Part shown: piece after piece, positions 34,056-43,147 of the stretch | Layout: each line of letters begins with the position of its first letter | Position numbering within the stretch: position 1 is the first letter of the stretch | Source of the DNA: Denitrovibrio acetiphilus DSM 12809 | GTDB lineage: Bacteria; Chrysiogenota; Deferribacteres; Deferribacterales; Geovibrionaceae | Direction: 5' to 3' | DNA: 64,000 bases | Assembly: GCF_000025725.1 (NCBI RefSeq) | Contig: NC_013943.1 | Location: 2,852,001 to 2,916,000 of the forward strand | Program-made: the position numbers and the translations under genes | Notes under the pieces: generated by a model | Databases searched by the model: none | Seen by the model: the letters and a program-made list of their open reading frames with translations, nothing else | Told to the model about the DNA's origin: nothing

Positions 34056-34351
34056 TAAATTCCTCCAATCAAGCCTTTCAAGCTGATTCCGTAGAGCTTT
34101 TCCGTCTCTTCCAGAACCTCAGATGTCTTTATGGAAACTTTATTATTGTGTATTTTTACTGTCTTTATAATACTGAGGGCGAGCTGAATAAAAACTGTGT
34201 CCAGCGTTTTTACTCCGCTGAAATCCAGCTCAACAGGCTTCTTATCCATATCTATGCCGGTCAGTTCACTAATAAACTCTTCAGCCATGAATATTTCTGA
34301 CTCTTCAGGGAAAACAATCTTGATTTTGGTTTTGAGTTCGTTTATCTCCAT
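34055..34351 (-). CDS. STAS-domain protein
   Basis: This 98-residue single STAS domain has the central strand-loop-helix 'VELDFSGVKTLDTVFIQLAL'. In anti-anti-sigma factors the loop reads D-S and the Ser is phosphorylated; here it is D-T, still phosphorylatable in principle. STAS proteins are found in chemosensory operons that control functions other than flagella. A SpoIIE-type phosphatase is encoded at 20253 and could act on it, although there is no direct evidence. It lies 1 nt after cheB. Confidence 0.85.
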   Translation of the reverse strand: MEINELKTKIKIVFPEESEIFMAEEFISELTGIDMDKKPVELDFSGVKTLDTVFIQLALSIIKTVKIHNNKVSIKTSEVLEETEKLYGISLKGLIGGI

Positions 34352-34352
34352 A

Positions 34353-35426
34353 TCACCATCCCCTGCTTATCCTTCTGGTAATCTCGTCTGCTATCTTATT
34401 GCTGGGCAGCACCATGTCCGCACAACCTCTCTCAACTGCCTCTCTGGGCATTCCGTAAACTATAGCTGTCTCTTCTGATTCAGCGATTGTAAAGCCCCCC
34501 GAGCGTTTTATACCGCACATGGACTTTGCGCCGTCATCCCCCATGCCTGTCATCAGCACGCCAAGGGTATGCTTTTTAAAAACTTCTGCAACAGAATCCA
34601 TCATGATGTCTACACTGGGGATAAAAGCATGCTCAGGAGTTTGCCCAAGCCTAAGTGTTGTTATGCCGTTGTGCTTCCTGTAGAGCGTCATGTGACACCC
34701 GGCTTTACCGACATAACACACTCCCGGAGTTACAATATCTCCGGCGGCAGCCTCTTTAACATAAATACGCGATGCTTTGTTCAGTCTCTGGGAAAATGAC
34801 TCTGTGAACCCCACAGGCATGTGCTGAACGAGGAACAGAGCGGCATTAATATCTGATGGAATTCTTGGTATAACATCAAAAATAGTCTTCGGACCACCCG
34901 TTGATATCCCCATACAGACAGCTTTAAAACCTGCACTGTCAACAGGAGCAAGCTCCATCTCATCGACAACCTTCTCATCTTCACCGAGGTCTTCCATCTC
35001 GATTCGTCTGGTCAGCCTGGAAAGCCCGATTCCGGCAGCAGCCTTGACTTTACGCACAAGCTCCCTGCGGACAATATCTATATCTCTGGAAACGGTGCCG
35101 CTCGGTTTTGCAACAAAGTCAAAAGCACCTAGCTCCATCGCCTCAAATGTTGTGGCTGCCCCCTCCTGTGTAAGAGAACTCAGCATAATAACGGGGCATA
35201 TATCTTTTTCTATTATGATCCTTAACGCCGTGATTCCGTCCATGACAGGCATGTTTACATCCAGAGTTATAACATCGGGTTTAAGCTCAACAGCTTTGTT
35301 GACTCCGTCCTCCCCGTTTCTGGCTGTCCCCACAACTTCAACACCAAATGCGGTGTCCAGCATCTCTGTGATCTTCTTCCGCATCAGAGCAGAATCATCA
35401 ACTATAAGCACTCTTACTTTTTTCAT
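34353..35426 (-). CDS. cheB: CheB protein-glutamate methylesterase/response regulator
   Basis: CheB removes or deamidates receptor glutamate modifications when phosphorylated. The receiver domain has 'IVDDSALMRKKI', acceptor Asp in 'VITLDVNMPVMDG' and Lys in 'FVAKPSGT'. The esterase domain has the catalytic Ser in 'MGISTGGPKT', His in 'LVQHMPVGF' and Asp in 'LMTGMGDDGAKSM'. The length of 357 residues is normal. It overlaps the triple-CheW gene by 4 nt. Confidence 0.97.
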   Translation of the reverse strand: MKKVRVLIVDDSALMRKKITEMLDTAFGVEVVGTARNGEDGVNKAVELKPDVITLDVNMPVMDGITALRIIIEKDICPVIMLSSLTQEGAATTFEAMELGAFDFVAKPSGTVSRDIDIVRRELVRKVKAAAGIGLSRLTRRIEMEDLGEDEKVVDEMELAPVDSAGFKAVCMGISTGGPKTIFDVIPRIPSDINAALFLVQHMPVGFTESFSQRLNKASRIYVKEAAAGDIVTPGVCYVGKAGCHMTLYRKHNGITTLRLGQTPEHAFIPSVDIMMDSVAEVFKKHTLGVLMTGMGDDGAKSMCGIKRSGGFTIAESEETAIVYGMPREAVERGCADMVLPSNKIADEITRRISRGW

Positions 35427-36931
35427 CCTTCCTGCAAATTCTCCAGTTTTTTAATTTCGGCTCTGGAAAAAAGCTCTTCCACATCCAGCAAAAGAATCAT
35501 TTTTTCATTCTTATCAAAATTTATCACACCTTCAATAAACTCAGAATTCACAGCAGCACCGAGAACAGGCGGAACAGGGTCAATGTCTTCCTGCCTTATG
35601 CGAAGCACTTCATCAACCCAGTCAACAACAAACCCAACTTTCATATTTTGGAGGTTTATTATTATCACGCGGGTGAATTCGTCCCTCGGTTTAGTCTCCA
35701 GCTCAAAACGCGAGCGCAGATCTATCAGCGGGATCACTTCTCCCCGAAGATTAATTATCCCCTCAACAAATTTCGGAGTTTTAGGTATCTTAGTAACGTT
35801 GGTGTACCTGTTTATCTCCTGAACCTTCTGGATGTATATCCCATAGTGTTCATTCTCTATCTGAAATGTAACGATCTGCTTCTCTTCATCAGCAGTATTA
35901 GTAACATCATAGTTCATATGTGTCCCCCCTTTCGACTGCTCAGCAACACTTTTCAGTGCCTCCAGCTCTGCATCATCCACAAGGTTCTCCGGCTCCAGAG
36001 CCATCACAAGCCTTTTGCCGTCTTCAAGCTTCAAAACCGCAGAGACCTCTGAACCTTCCTGATCTTCATAGACTTTCGGAGGGAGTTCGATAAGGCTTTC
36101 ATCAACACTTACAACGGCATTAACTTTATCCGCGGCAAAGGCAACCATCACATTGCCGATATCCACTATGACAACACGGGTCGTCTCGTCATCCCTGTTA
36201 AGGGTCATACCAAACCTGCTGTGAAGAGACAAAAGAGGGATAACCTCACCGCGCAGAGAGAAAATCCCGAGTACATAAGAGGGGAGACCGGGCACAGAAG
36301 TAACCTCAGGCATCCATATGATCTCGTTTATCTTATGGATCTCGATGGCATATTCCTGCTCTTTAATGTTGAAACTTATAAAACGTTTCTCGTCAATAGC
36401 CCCCGCAACAACATCTTCTTTCTTCTCTTTTTTAATAAGCGCACTGTTCTGTTCGAGGTATTTACCTGCCGAGTCGATATCTATAATTTCATCTGTATTT
36501 ATCAATTGTATTATGGAAACGTCTTCACCCTTTCCGACTTTCAGTATGCCGGAGATATATTTCTTATCCACGCCGGCATTCAGTATGTCAGGGAACTTAT
36601 CAATATCATGCATCTCAGTGGACTTGACTTCATTCACAGACTCAACGATGAGTCCTGTGAGTATCCCCTGTTTATCCACGACGATCACACGGGTATCTTC
36701 CCCGTGCACACAGGGGTGTTTGTAGCCAAGCCTCATAGAAAGATCCACCAGCGGGAGCACCTCTCCACGAAGGTTTGTCATACCAAGAACATAGTCAGGC
36801 ATTTTCGGGACACGGGTTATCTTAGGCACACGTATTATCTGACGGACATCCTCTATACCTATGCCGTATGTTTCCGCCCCCACACCGAAGGAAACGTATA
36901 TACTCTCTGTTTCTAACGTATTGTCAGACAT
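35423..36931 (-). CDS. cheW: Triple CheW-domain coupling protein
   Basis: The protein of about 502 residues contains three consecutive CheW domains, each recognised by a repeated '...YVLGM/I...LRGEVLPLVDL' block: 'VLGMTNLRGEVLPLVDL', 'VLGIFSLRGEVIPLLSL' and 'VEGIINLRGEVIPLIDL'. Most CheW proteins have a single domain of about 150 residues. A triple version could bridge several CheA and receptor units in a cytoplasmic array. The start is the ATG at 36931 with AGGAGA upstream; upstream in-frame codons would overlap the receptor gene. Confidence 0.95.
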   Translation of the reverse strand: MSDNTLETESIYVSFGVGAETYGIGIEDVRQIIRVPKITRVPKMPDYVLGMTNLRGEVLPLVDLSMRLGYKHPCVHGEDTRVIVVDKQGILTGLIVESVNEVKSTEMHDIDKFPDILNAGVDKKYISGILKVGKGEDVSIIQLINTDEIIDIDSAGKYLEQNSALIKKEKKEDVVAGAIDEKRFISFNIKEQEYAIEIHKINEIIWMPEVTSVPGLPSYVLGIFSLRGEVIPLLSLHSRFGMTLNRDDETTRVVIVDIGNVMVAFAADKVNAVVSVDESLIELPPKVYEDQEGSEVSAVLKLEDGKRLVMALEPENLVDDAELEALKSVAEQSKGGTHMNYDVTNTADEEKQIVTFQIENEHYGIYIQKVQEINRYTNVTKIPKTPKFVEGIINLRGEVIPLIDLRSRFELETKPRDEFTRVIIINLQNMKVGFVVDWVDEVLRIRQEDIDPVPPVLGAAVNSEFIEGVINFDKNEKMILLLDVEELFSRAEIKKLENLQEG

Positions 36932-36965
36932 AACACTCTCCTGTCCTGTCTTATCTGTGGGATCT

Positions 36966-39206
36966 TTAGAAAACCTGCATTTCGTCTGCCAGCGACGCAA
37001 CCTCTTCAGACGCTGCCGCTATCTCCTGAAGACCTTTCACCTGCTCATCTGCTGCGGTTTTGGCTTCATCAGAAAGTGACTTAAGGTTTTCAGCAGCTTC
37101 AAGCCCCTGCTGACACGCTACCCTCACAGTTTCAACTTTTACAGCGCCAGACTCAACATAGTTGGCGCATTTCTCACGGAGATCAATAAGGTGCTTACGT
37201 ATTCTCACAACATTCACAAGGTTGTCCACTGCGGATTGTGATTTCTCAATCTGCACCCTGATAAGGGCTGTTATCTCTGCAAGTTCATTCTGAAAATTAA
37301 CCACACGCTCATACATTTCATCCAGAATGTCCTTCATCCTGTCTGCATTATCCGCTGACTCATTAGCAAGAGCGCGTATATCCGCTGCCACCACAGAAAA
37401 GCCTCTGCCGTATTCACCGGAACGTGCCGCCTCTATATTACCACTAACTGCAAGCATGTTCGTCTGTATCGCTACGTTTGTGATTGTGTCAACAATCTTT
37501 CTTATATTGCCAAAAGATTTATTGAGGAGAGCCACTTCGTCATGCACTTCACGCAGGTTATTTATTGAACCTACAAACCCTTTCACAACAAGCTCTATGC
37601 CGTGCCTGAAGTCTCTGAAATGCCCCTTAAACTGATCAACAGACGGCTTAACTTTATGAGAGAAAACCTCTCTAGCGTCCTGCATCTTCCCGCTTTTCAT
37701 CAGTTCAACTATTTCAGCCGCACCAAGGTGTACATGGTTGTGAGGTTCCCTGATAAATTCATAAGCTTTCTCCTCTTTCCCCGTGCCCGGCTTATAGGTC
37801 TCATACCATGCCCCAAAAGCACACTTTGTAGGGTCAAGCTGTCCCATAAAAGGCTTATTATTATTCAGTGATTCTTCAAGCTGATTTATAAAAACAATGT
37901 GGTCAAGCGCCTTTATCTCTTCCAGAGCATCATCAACAAGCTTACCGAGTTTCATGATAATGTCCCAGCTCTCCTGTCCGTTACTGAGATAATCAGAAAT
38001 TATATTAAACTCTCTTGTGATACCGGCTATCTCTTCGAATATTTCGCTTGTACCTATGTCCATCTGGTCTATAGCTTTCAAAACTTCATCAGCAGATGCA
38101 TTCAGCTCTTCTATAGTGCTGGAGAGTTCTTCCGCTGCCGCTGCAACTTCTTCTGATGATTTTGCAATATCAGTAGAGTGCTTCAGTTCATCAGACATCT
38201 CCGCAAGCTCCTGCGCGGCAATGGTTAGCTCGCTAAATGCTTTTGACTGTTCCCCTGTAAATTTCCCCACTTCCTCTGAAGCGGCTGCATTCTGCTCTGC
38301 GGATGAGGCGAGTCTGCTCACAAGATCCATAGATTTGCTCGACTCGTCACTGATACTCTGTGACCCAAGCTTAACCTTCTCAACCTCCACACCTATCTCG
38401 TCTGTATGGCTGCGGACAGTTGTACATTGCTTACTTATAAAGTCCGCCTTAAAAAGATTTGTGCGGGAGAGCAGTAGAAAACTGTCCACTTTTCCCACAA
38501 CCTGAGTTACCTGCTCTAGTGAGATATCAATTACACTTTTTATATTTTTTGCTGATTTTTCAGACACTTCCGCAAGGGTTCGCACCTCATCGGCAACAAC
38601 AGCAAAGCCCTTACCGTGCTCGCCTGCTCTTGCCGCCTCTATAGCTGCGTTCAGAGCAAGGAGGTTGGTCTGGTCGGCGATTTTTGTTACCACCTGAACA
38701 ATCTGACCGATAGAGTCCGCCTTCTCTTTAAGCTGGTCTACAAGCTGAGTTGACTCCTCTACTTTATCAGTGGTGGACTGCACGCTCTCTTTAAGGTCGT
38801 TTGCAGCATCAACAGTCGCTCCGACCCTGCTTATAAGCTCGGCTGTAGACTTCTCGTATTCTATAGAGGTTGTCAGAACATTCTTTGCATCGATCTCCAG
38901 AGCGATAGTATCGTTTTTAATCCCTTCTGCACTGGTGCTTGCCTGACTGGATGCAGCCGAAACCTCGTCCATAGAGGCATTGAGCTGACCGGAAGCACTG
39001 GAAGCCTGCTCTATCGCAGAAGCCATCTCTTCTGATGCTGTTGCAAGTCTTTCTGCATTTGTCTGTTGTTTCGCAAGAGTTCTTGCTCTTGCTTTCTCTG
39101 CGACCTGTCTTTTGGAATCATCCCTTCTTTTCAGAAGATCCTCACCGTCTTTTCTCACTATCCCGGTTCTACCTTCCAGACTGGATGGTTTGGCGAGCTT
39201 TTTCAT
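36966..39206 (-). CDS. Soluble methyl-accepting protein with two signalling modules and a CZB domain
   Basis: No membrane segment is visible in about 746 residues. A first receptor hairpin has its tip at '[21 protein letters not shown]'. A CZB zinc-binding domain follows ('[12 protein letters not shown]', 'KCAFGAWYE', '[15 protein letters not shown]', with the usual His/Cys ligands). A second, shorter hairpin has the tip '[21 protein letters not shown]'. CZB domains sense zinc-coupled oxidants such as HOCl in other bacteria. Two tips in one chain are unusual. The start is the ATG at 39206 with GGAGGGAG upstream. It is the only receptor in the operon and so is likely its input. Confidence 0.93.
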   Translation of the reverse strand: MKKLAKPSSLEGRTGIVRKDGEDLLKRRDDSKRQVAEKARARTLAKQQTNAERLATASEEMASAIEQASSASGQLNASMDEVSAASSQASTSAEGIKNDTIALEIDAKNVLTTSIEYEKSTAELISRVGATVDAANDLKESVQSTTDKVEESTQLVDQLKEKADSIGQIVQVVTKIADQTNLLALNAAIEAARAGEHGKGFAVVADEVRTLAEVSEKSAKNIKSVIDISLEQVTQVVGKVDSFLLLSRTNLFKADFISKQCTTVRSHTDEIGVEVEKVKLGSQSISDESSKSMDLVSRLASSAEQNAAASEEVGKFTGEQSKAFSELTIAAQELAEMSDELKHSTDIAKSSEEVAAAAEELSSTIEELNASADEVLKAIDQMDIGTSEIFEEIAGITREFNIISDYLSNGQESWDIIMKLGKLVDDALEEIKALDHIVFINQLEESLNNNKPFMGQLDPTKCAFGAWYETYKPGTGKEEKAYEFIREPHNHVHLGAAEIVELMKSGKMQDAREVFSHKVKPSVDQFKGHFRDFRHGIELVVKGFVGSINNLREVHDEVALLNKSFGNIRKIVDTITNVAIQTNMLAVSGNIEAARSGEYGRGFSVVAADIRALANESADNADRMKDILDEMYERVVNFQNELAEITALIRVQIEKSQSAVDNLVNVVRIRKHLIDLREKCANYVESGAVKVETVRVACQQGLEAAENLKSLSDEAKTAADEQVKGLQEIAAASEEVASLADEMQVF

Positions 39207-39227
39207 TCTCTCCCTCCGCATAAATAT

Positions 39228-40724
39228 TTAGTATATCTTAATGTCTTTAATCTTTTCCGAATCTATCTCTGCCTTTAGCGTAAAGTCGTGCTCTGCACCT
39301 GTCTTAACATCTTTAGTCCAGACACTGACGATACCGCTGACATCTATAGCAAAACCGATATCAATAAGGTTTTCTTCTTCATTTTTATCTATTTTAAAAT
39401 CAAACTTGCCCAGACTTACAAAATATTCAGGGTCATCTGCCGGGCTGTCCGAAATATTCAAAGCTGACCCGGCCATATCCTGAAGAGCGTGTATGGTGAC
39501 TTTATCCAAATTGTTGTCTGTGGTCTTGAATCTGGTCGAGAATTCCACAGGGTAGGGCTCATTCTTTTTCATTATGATTTCAAAATCACCGTTGTCATCT
39601 TCTATACCCATATTATGACTTGTTACATCAAAAAACTTTTTATCTGTGACAACCCCCGTCTGCATGGCGGCATTCACTGCGGCACCGCTCACCACAGCCT
39701 CTTCAGGATTAATATCCTTACTTAACGCATCACCGAACATCTCTGCAACAAGAGAGCGGACATTGCATATCCTGCTGGCGCCCCCCACAGGGAGAACACG
39801 GCTGATATCTTTTGTGTTTATACCGTTTAACTCCAGCATATCAGAAACAAGTTTTCTTATTTTATCAGTTATATGTTTTGTAATCTTAGTAAAAAGTTCT
39901 CTGTCTATAGTCTGTTTAAAGTGAAGAGGTCCCTTCGGTGTTATGGTTATATATGGTATCACGAGATTTGTTTCATTAAGTGAGGACAGTTCCATTTTTG
40001 CTTTCTCTGCCTGAAAGAGAAGCTGCTGAAAAGCTATAGGGTCGCTCCTCAGATCAATCTCGTTGATTTTTGCAAATTCGTTATTAAAGTAGTCTGCCAC
40101 AGCAACATCAAAGTCAAAACCGCCTATCTGAGTTGAACCGCCTGTAGCGACAACCTTCAGGCAATCTTCTTTAATCTGTATAAGGCTGATATCAAGAGTC
40201 CCTCCGCCAAGGTCGAATACAAGACAGAGCTCATCCTCTTTTTTGCCTATATTATTATAGTAAAGAGCTGCCGCAGTGGGCTCATTCAGCAGGGATAAAA
40301 CATCAAAACCTGCCGCCTCAGCAGAAGCACGAACCGCCTCCCGTTGCAGGTGGTCAAAGTATGCCGGTACTGTCACCACAGCCTCCGCATCCTTCTCCCC
40401 TGTATAATCACTGTACAGAGTTTTAAGCTTTCTGAAAAAGAGAGCCGCAAGCTCCGGTGGGGTGTATTCTCTCCCATAAAGATCAAAAATTTTATCAGTG
40501 CCCATATATCTCTTAACATTAGAGATAGTGTTTTCTGACTCCAGCAGCTGCATACTGCGGGCATTGTCCCCTGTAACAGCTTCGGAAGCATTCTTAAAGT
40601 ACACAACAGAAGGGAGGAACCTCTTTCCGCTGTCAGAGGATATCACCTCAATGCCTGAACCTTCCTTATAAACAGCAATCATTGAGTTCGTTGTGCCAAA
40701 ATCTATACCAACAGGGTATTTCAT
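39228..40724 (-). CDS. Hsp70/DnaK-family protein lacking the C-terminal lid
   Basis: This 498-residue protein has a complete Hsp70 nucleotide-binding domain: phosphate-1 loop 'GIDFGTTNSMIAV', 'VVTVPAYFDHLQREA', 'LNEPTAAALYYN', phosphate-2 'VFDLGGGTLDISL', and 'VLPVGGASRI' for the adenosine site. A beta-type substrate-binding domain follows (about residues 365-498), but the helical lid of DnaK (about 130 residues) is absent. No DnaJ or GrpE gene is adjacent. It lies between parA and the receptor gene and overlaps parA by 4 nt, so it appears to be a dedicated part of the chemosensory system. Confidence 0.93.
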   Translation of the reverse strand: MKYPVGIDFGTTNSMIAVYKEGSGIEVISSDSGKRFLPSVVYFKNASEAVTGDNARSMQLLESENTISNVKRYMGTDKIFDLYGREYTPPELAALFFRKLKTLYSDYTGEKDAEAVVTVPAYFDHLQREAVRASAEAAGFDVLSLLNEPTAAALYYNNIGKKEDELCLVFDLGGGTLDISLIQIKEDCLKVVATGGSTQIGGFDFDVAVADYFNNEFAKINEIDLRSDPIAFQQLLFQAEKAKMELSSLNETNLVIPYITITPKGPLHFKQTIDRELFTKITKHITDKIRKLVSDMLELNGINTKDISRVLPVGGASRICNVRSLVAEMFGDALSKDINPEEAVVSGAAVNAAMQTGVVTDKKFFDVTSHNMGIEDDNGDFEIIMKKNEPYPVEFSTRFKTTDNNLDKVTIHALQDMAGSALNISDSPADDPEYFVSLGKFDFKIDKNEEENLIDIGFAIDVSGIVSVWTKDVKTGAEHDFTLKAEIDSEKIKDIKIY

Positions 40725-41506
40725 ACTTCCCCTCCAGTTATGGCAGTCTTCTCTTCTATAAAATCAGCAAGAAGATTAAAGTCCATATTACCCCTGCTCC
40801 TTGGAGCAAAAACGTTTATAGGCTCTCTGTATTCCGGAGCTTCTGCTATTTTTATGTCGTTTCTGATCCTCGGAGCGACCATATCGTCTCCGAAGTTTTC
40901 GTATATCTCCTTCAACACCCGCTTTGAGTGATTACTACGGATATCATATTGATTAGCGATAATACCGGTCATTCTCACATCCGGATTAAAACCTGCATTT
41001 ATTCTGTAAATACTCTGAGTAAGCTGGGCAAGTCCTTCTATCGCGAGGAAATTAAGCAAAATAGGTATCATGACATGTGTTGCCGCAACCAGAGCATTCA
41101 GCGTGAGCACAGCAACTGTGGGCGGTGTATCAATGAGTATATAGTCGTATTCATTTTTAAATTCCATCAATACCTTTGCAAGCTTCCCTTCCGGTTTATC
41201 ACCATCTAAAAGCTGCCTGAGCAACCCCATAGAAAAGTTAGTCGCAGCAGGTAACACGTCATAAAGTCCGTGCTCTGCCTTATGAAGACAGTCTCTGCCG
41301 GAACAGCTCCCCAGCAGTGCGTCATAAACAGAAAGGTAGTTGTTATAAGTGTTCACCCCAGACCAGAACGAAAGATGAGCCTGCGGGTCAAGATCCACAA
41401 GCAGCACTTTATATCCACGCTCACCAAGAACGCCGCCGGAGTTCACAACAGAGGAAGTTTTCCCGCTCCCCCCTTTTTTGTTTGCAAATGTAACTACTGA
41501 TGCCAT
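40721..41506 (-). CDS. ParA/Soj-family ATPase, first gene of the chemosensory operon
   Basis: The deviant Walker A motif is 'ANKKGGSGKTSSV', Walker A' is 'LLVDLDPQAHLSFW', and Walker B is 'DYILIDTPP'. These define the ParA family that positions cargo over the nucleoid. No parB or parS-like site is nearby. ParA homologues (ParC, PpfA) position chemosensory clusters in vibrios and Rhodobacter, so a role in segregating this soluble array is the best guess. It is the promoter-proximal gene, followed by the Hsp70 gene with 4-nt overlap. Confidence 0.92.
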   Translation of the reverse strand: MASVVTFANKKGGSGKTSSVVNSGGVLGERGYKVLLVDLDPQAHLSFWSGVNTYNNYLSVYDALLGSCSGRDCLHKAEHGLYDVLPAATNFSMGLLRQLLDGDKPEGKLAKVLMEFKNEYDYILIDTPPTVAVLTLNALVAATHVMIPILLNFLAIEGLAQLTQSIYRINAGFNPDVRMTGIIANQYDIRSNHSKRVLKEIYENFGDDMVAPRIRNDIKIAEAPEYREPINVFAPRSRGNMDFNLLADFIEEKTAITGGEV

Positions 41507-41672
41507 AAATAACCTTAATATCCACTTAACTATTTACTAAATACTAACTTCTATACTATCTTTTATATTAATATTTTTCATTAAAAATATATTATGATAA
41601 TACATAATTTGACACGATTTTAAAGTAAAACAAGTTAACTTATACAGTACAAAGGGAGGACTCTGCAAGCGT

Positions 41673-42212
41673 ATGCTCAAAATACTATTTCTGGACAGAG
41701 ACGGTATCATAAATGTCGACAAAGGGTATATACACAAACCGGAAGACATTGAACTGGTGGACGGATTAGAGCTGTTTCTCAAAACGGCAGAAAATATGGG
41801 TTACAAACTTATTGTAGTGACTAATCAGGCAGGCATAGCAAGAGGCTTTTATACTGACAATGACGTAAAAAACCTGCACAAACACATGTATGATACCTTA
41901 GCTGCCAGAGGCATAAACATTACAGATTTTCTCTTCTGCCCTCACCACCCCGACTTTACAGGGGAATGCTCATGCAGAAAACCAGCCCCAGGGATGCTGC
42001 TGCTTGCCCGGGATAAATATAATGTCGACATGGGTAAATCTATAATGATCGGCGATAAACGCTCTGATGTGCTCGCCGGACGAAATGCCGGTATAGGCAC
42101 ATGTATACTTGTTTCAAGCCGCTATCAGTCAGAAAAAACAGCAGAAGCAGACTATTTCGCGAAGAATTTATCTGATGCAACTGAATTCATAAAAAAACTA
42201 AATAAGAATTAA
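41673..42212 (+). CDS. gmhB: D-glycero-D-manno-heptose-1,7-bisphosphate 7-phosphatase
   Basis: This HAD phosphatase acts in synthesis of the ADP- or GDP-heptose used in LPS core or S-layer glycans. Motif I is 'LFLDRDGIINVD', the zinc-binding loop is 'CPHHPDFTGECSCRKP' (Cys and His ligands), and motif IV is 'MIGDKRSDVLAG'. Its 179 residues are normal. It has a GGAGG-type ribosome site and is divergent from parA. Its stop overlaps the convergent diguanylate cyclase gene by 4 nt. Confidence 0.93.
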   Translation: MLKILFLDRDGIINVDKGYIHKPEDIELVDGLELFLKTAENMGYKLIVVTNQAGIARGFYTDNDVKNLHKHMYDTLAARGINITDFLFCPHHPDFTGECSCRKPAPGMLLLARDKYNVDMGKSIMIGDKRSDVLAGRNAGIGTCILVSSRYQSEKTAEADYFAKNLSDATEFIKKLNKN

Positions 42213-43147
42213 TCAGACCGGACCACTTTATTTCTACCCGTCTGTTTCCCTTCATAAAGGGCATCGTCAGCTTTTTTTATACTTTTTTCTATACCCAGAC
42301 TTACATCATACTCTGAAACCCCAAAGGTCATTGTCACACTGAAGCTGATCCCTTCATAACTCATTTCAGTATTCCCTATCGCCGTCCGCAGCTTCTCCGC
42401 AACTGCCACAGCGTTGCCTGCGTCTGTCTCCGGTAAAACGATGAGAAACTCTTCCCCGCCCCATCTGGCAACTATGTCCTGTTCACGCAAAGCTTGCTGA
42501 ATTACATGCGAAATCGTCTTCAGGACATAATCTCCTGCGTCATGTCCATATGTATCGTTGACTCTTTTAAAAAAGTCTATATCACACATAATAAGAGAGA
42601 ATTTCCCTTTATTTCTTTTGCATCTTGCAGCTTCCTTGCCGAGCATGTTAGTTATATTCCGCCTGTTTGCAATACCGGTTAAAGTATCTGTGAGTGCCAG
42701 ATGCTCTATCTTGTCATAAGCTTCGATAAGCTCTTTATTCTTCTCCTCCAGCAGATCCCGTGCCCTCTTAAGTTCCATGTGTGTATTAATACGCATAAGC
42801 AGTTCTGCTTCATTAAAGGGTTTTGTAACATAATCAACACCCCCCATCTGAAAACCCTTCACAATATCTTCCGGCTCACTTTTGGCAGTGATAAATATTA
42901 CGGGAATCCCCTTTGTCTCAGCTCTTGCATGTAGAGTTTTGCAGACTTCAAACCCGTCCATATCGGGCATCATCACATCCAGCAAAACCATATCCGGCAC
43001 ATTTTTAACAAGGTATTCCAGTGCCTCCTTTCCGCTCATAGCAAAAGCCAGCCCATATGGAGTGTTATCTTTAAGAATATTGCCAAGCACTTTCAAATTC
43101 TGCGGGTTATCGTCAACAATCAGCACATGCATTTTTTTGTTTTTCAT
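42209..43147 (-). CDS. Response regulator with GGDEF domain (diguanylate cyclase)
   Basis: This makes c-di-GMP in response to phosphorylation. The receiver (about residues 1-125) has 'IVDDNPQNLKVL', acceptor Asp in 'MVLLDVMMPDMDG' and Lys in 'YVTKPFNEAEL'. The GGDEF domain has 'LTDTLTGIANRR', 'LIMCDIDFFKRVNDTYGHDAG' and the active 'RWGGEEF'. An inhibitory RxxD site (REQD) lies five residues before GGEEF, so product feedback is likely. Its start overlaps the large hybrid kinase gene by 4 nt, making that kinase the probable phosphate donor. Confidence 0.96.
   Translation of the reverse strand: MKNKKMHVLIVDDNPQNLKVLGNILKDNTPYGLAFAMSGKEALEYLVKNVPDMVLLDVMMPDMDGFEVCKTLHARAETKGIPVIFITAKSEPEDIVKGFQMGGVDYVTKPFNEAELLMRINTHMELKRARDLLEEKNKELIEAYDKIEHLALTDTLTGIANRRNITNMLGKEAARCKRNKGKFSLIMCDIDFFKRVNDTYGHDAGDYVLKTISHVIQQALREQDIVARWGGEEFLIVLPETDAGNAVAVAEKLRTAIGNTEMSYEGISFSVTMTFGVSEYDVSLGIEKSIKKADDALYEGKQTGRNKVVRSD

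Noticed and set aside
35648-36916. Long plus-strand reading frames opposite the CheW gene
   Set aside because: They are antisense shadows of a clearly conserved coding sequence and have no family motifs or ribosome sites.
36932-37000. N-terminal extension of the triple-CheW protein
   Set aside because: It overlaps the receptor gene and lacks homology; ATG 36931 follows AGGAGA.
41507-41672. parS-like site beside parA
   Set aside because: The gap is AT-rich without a GC-rich palindrome or repeated box, and no parB is adjacent.
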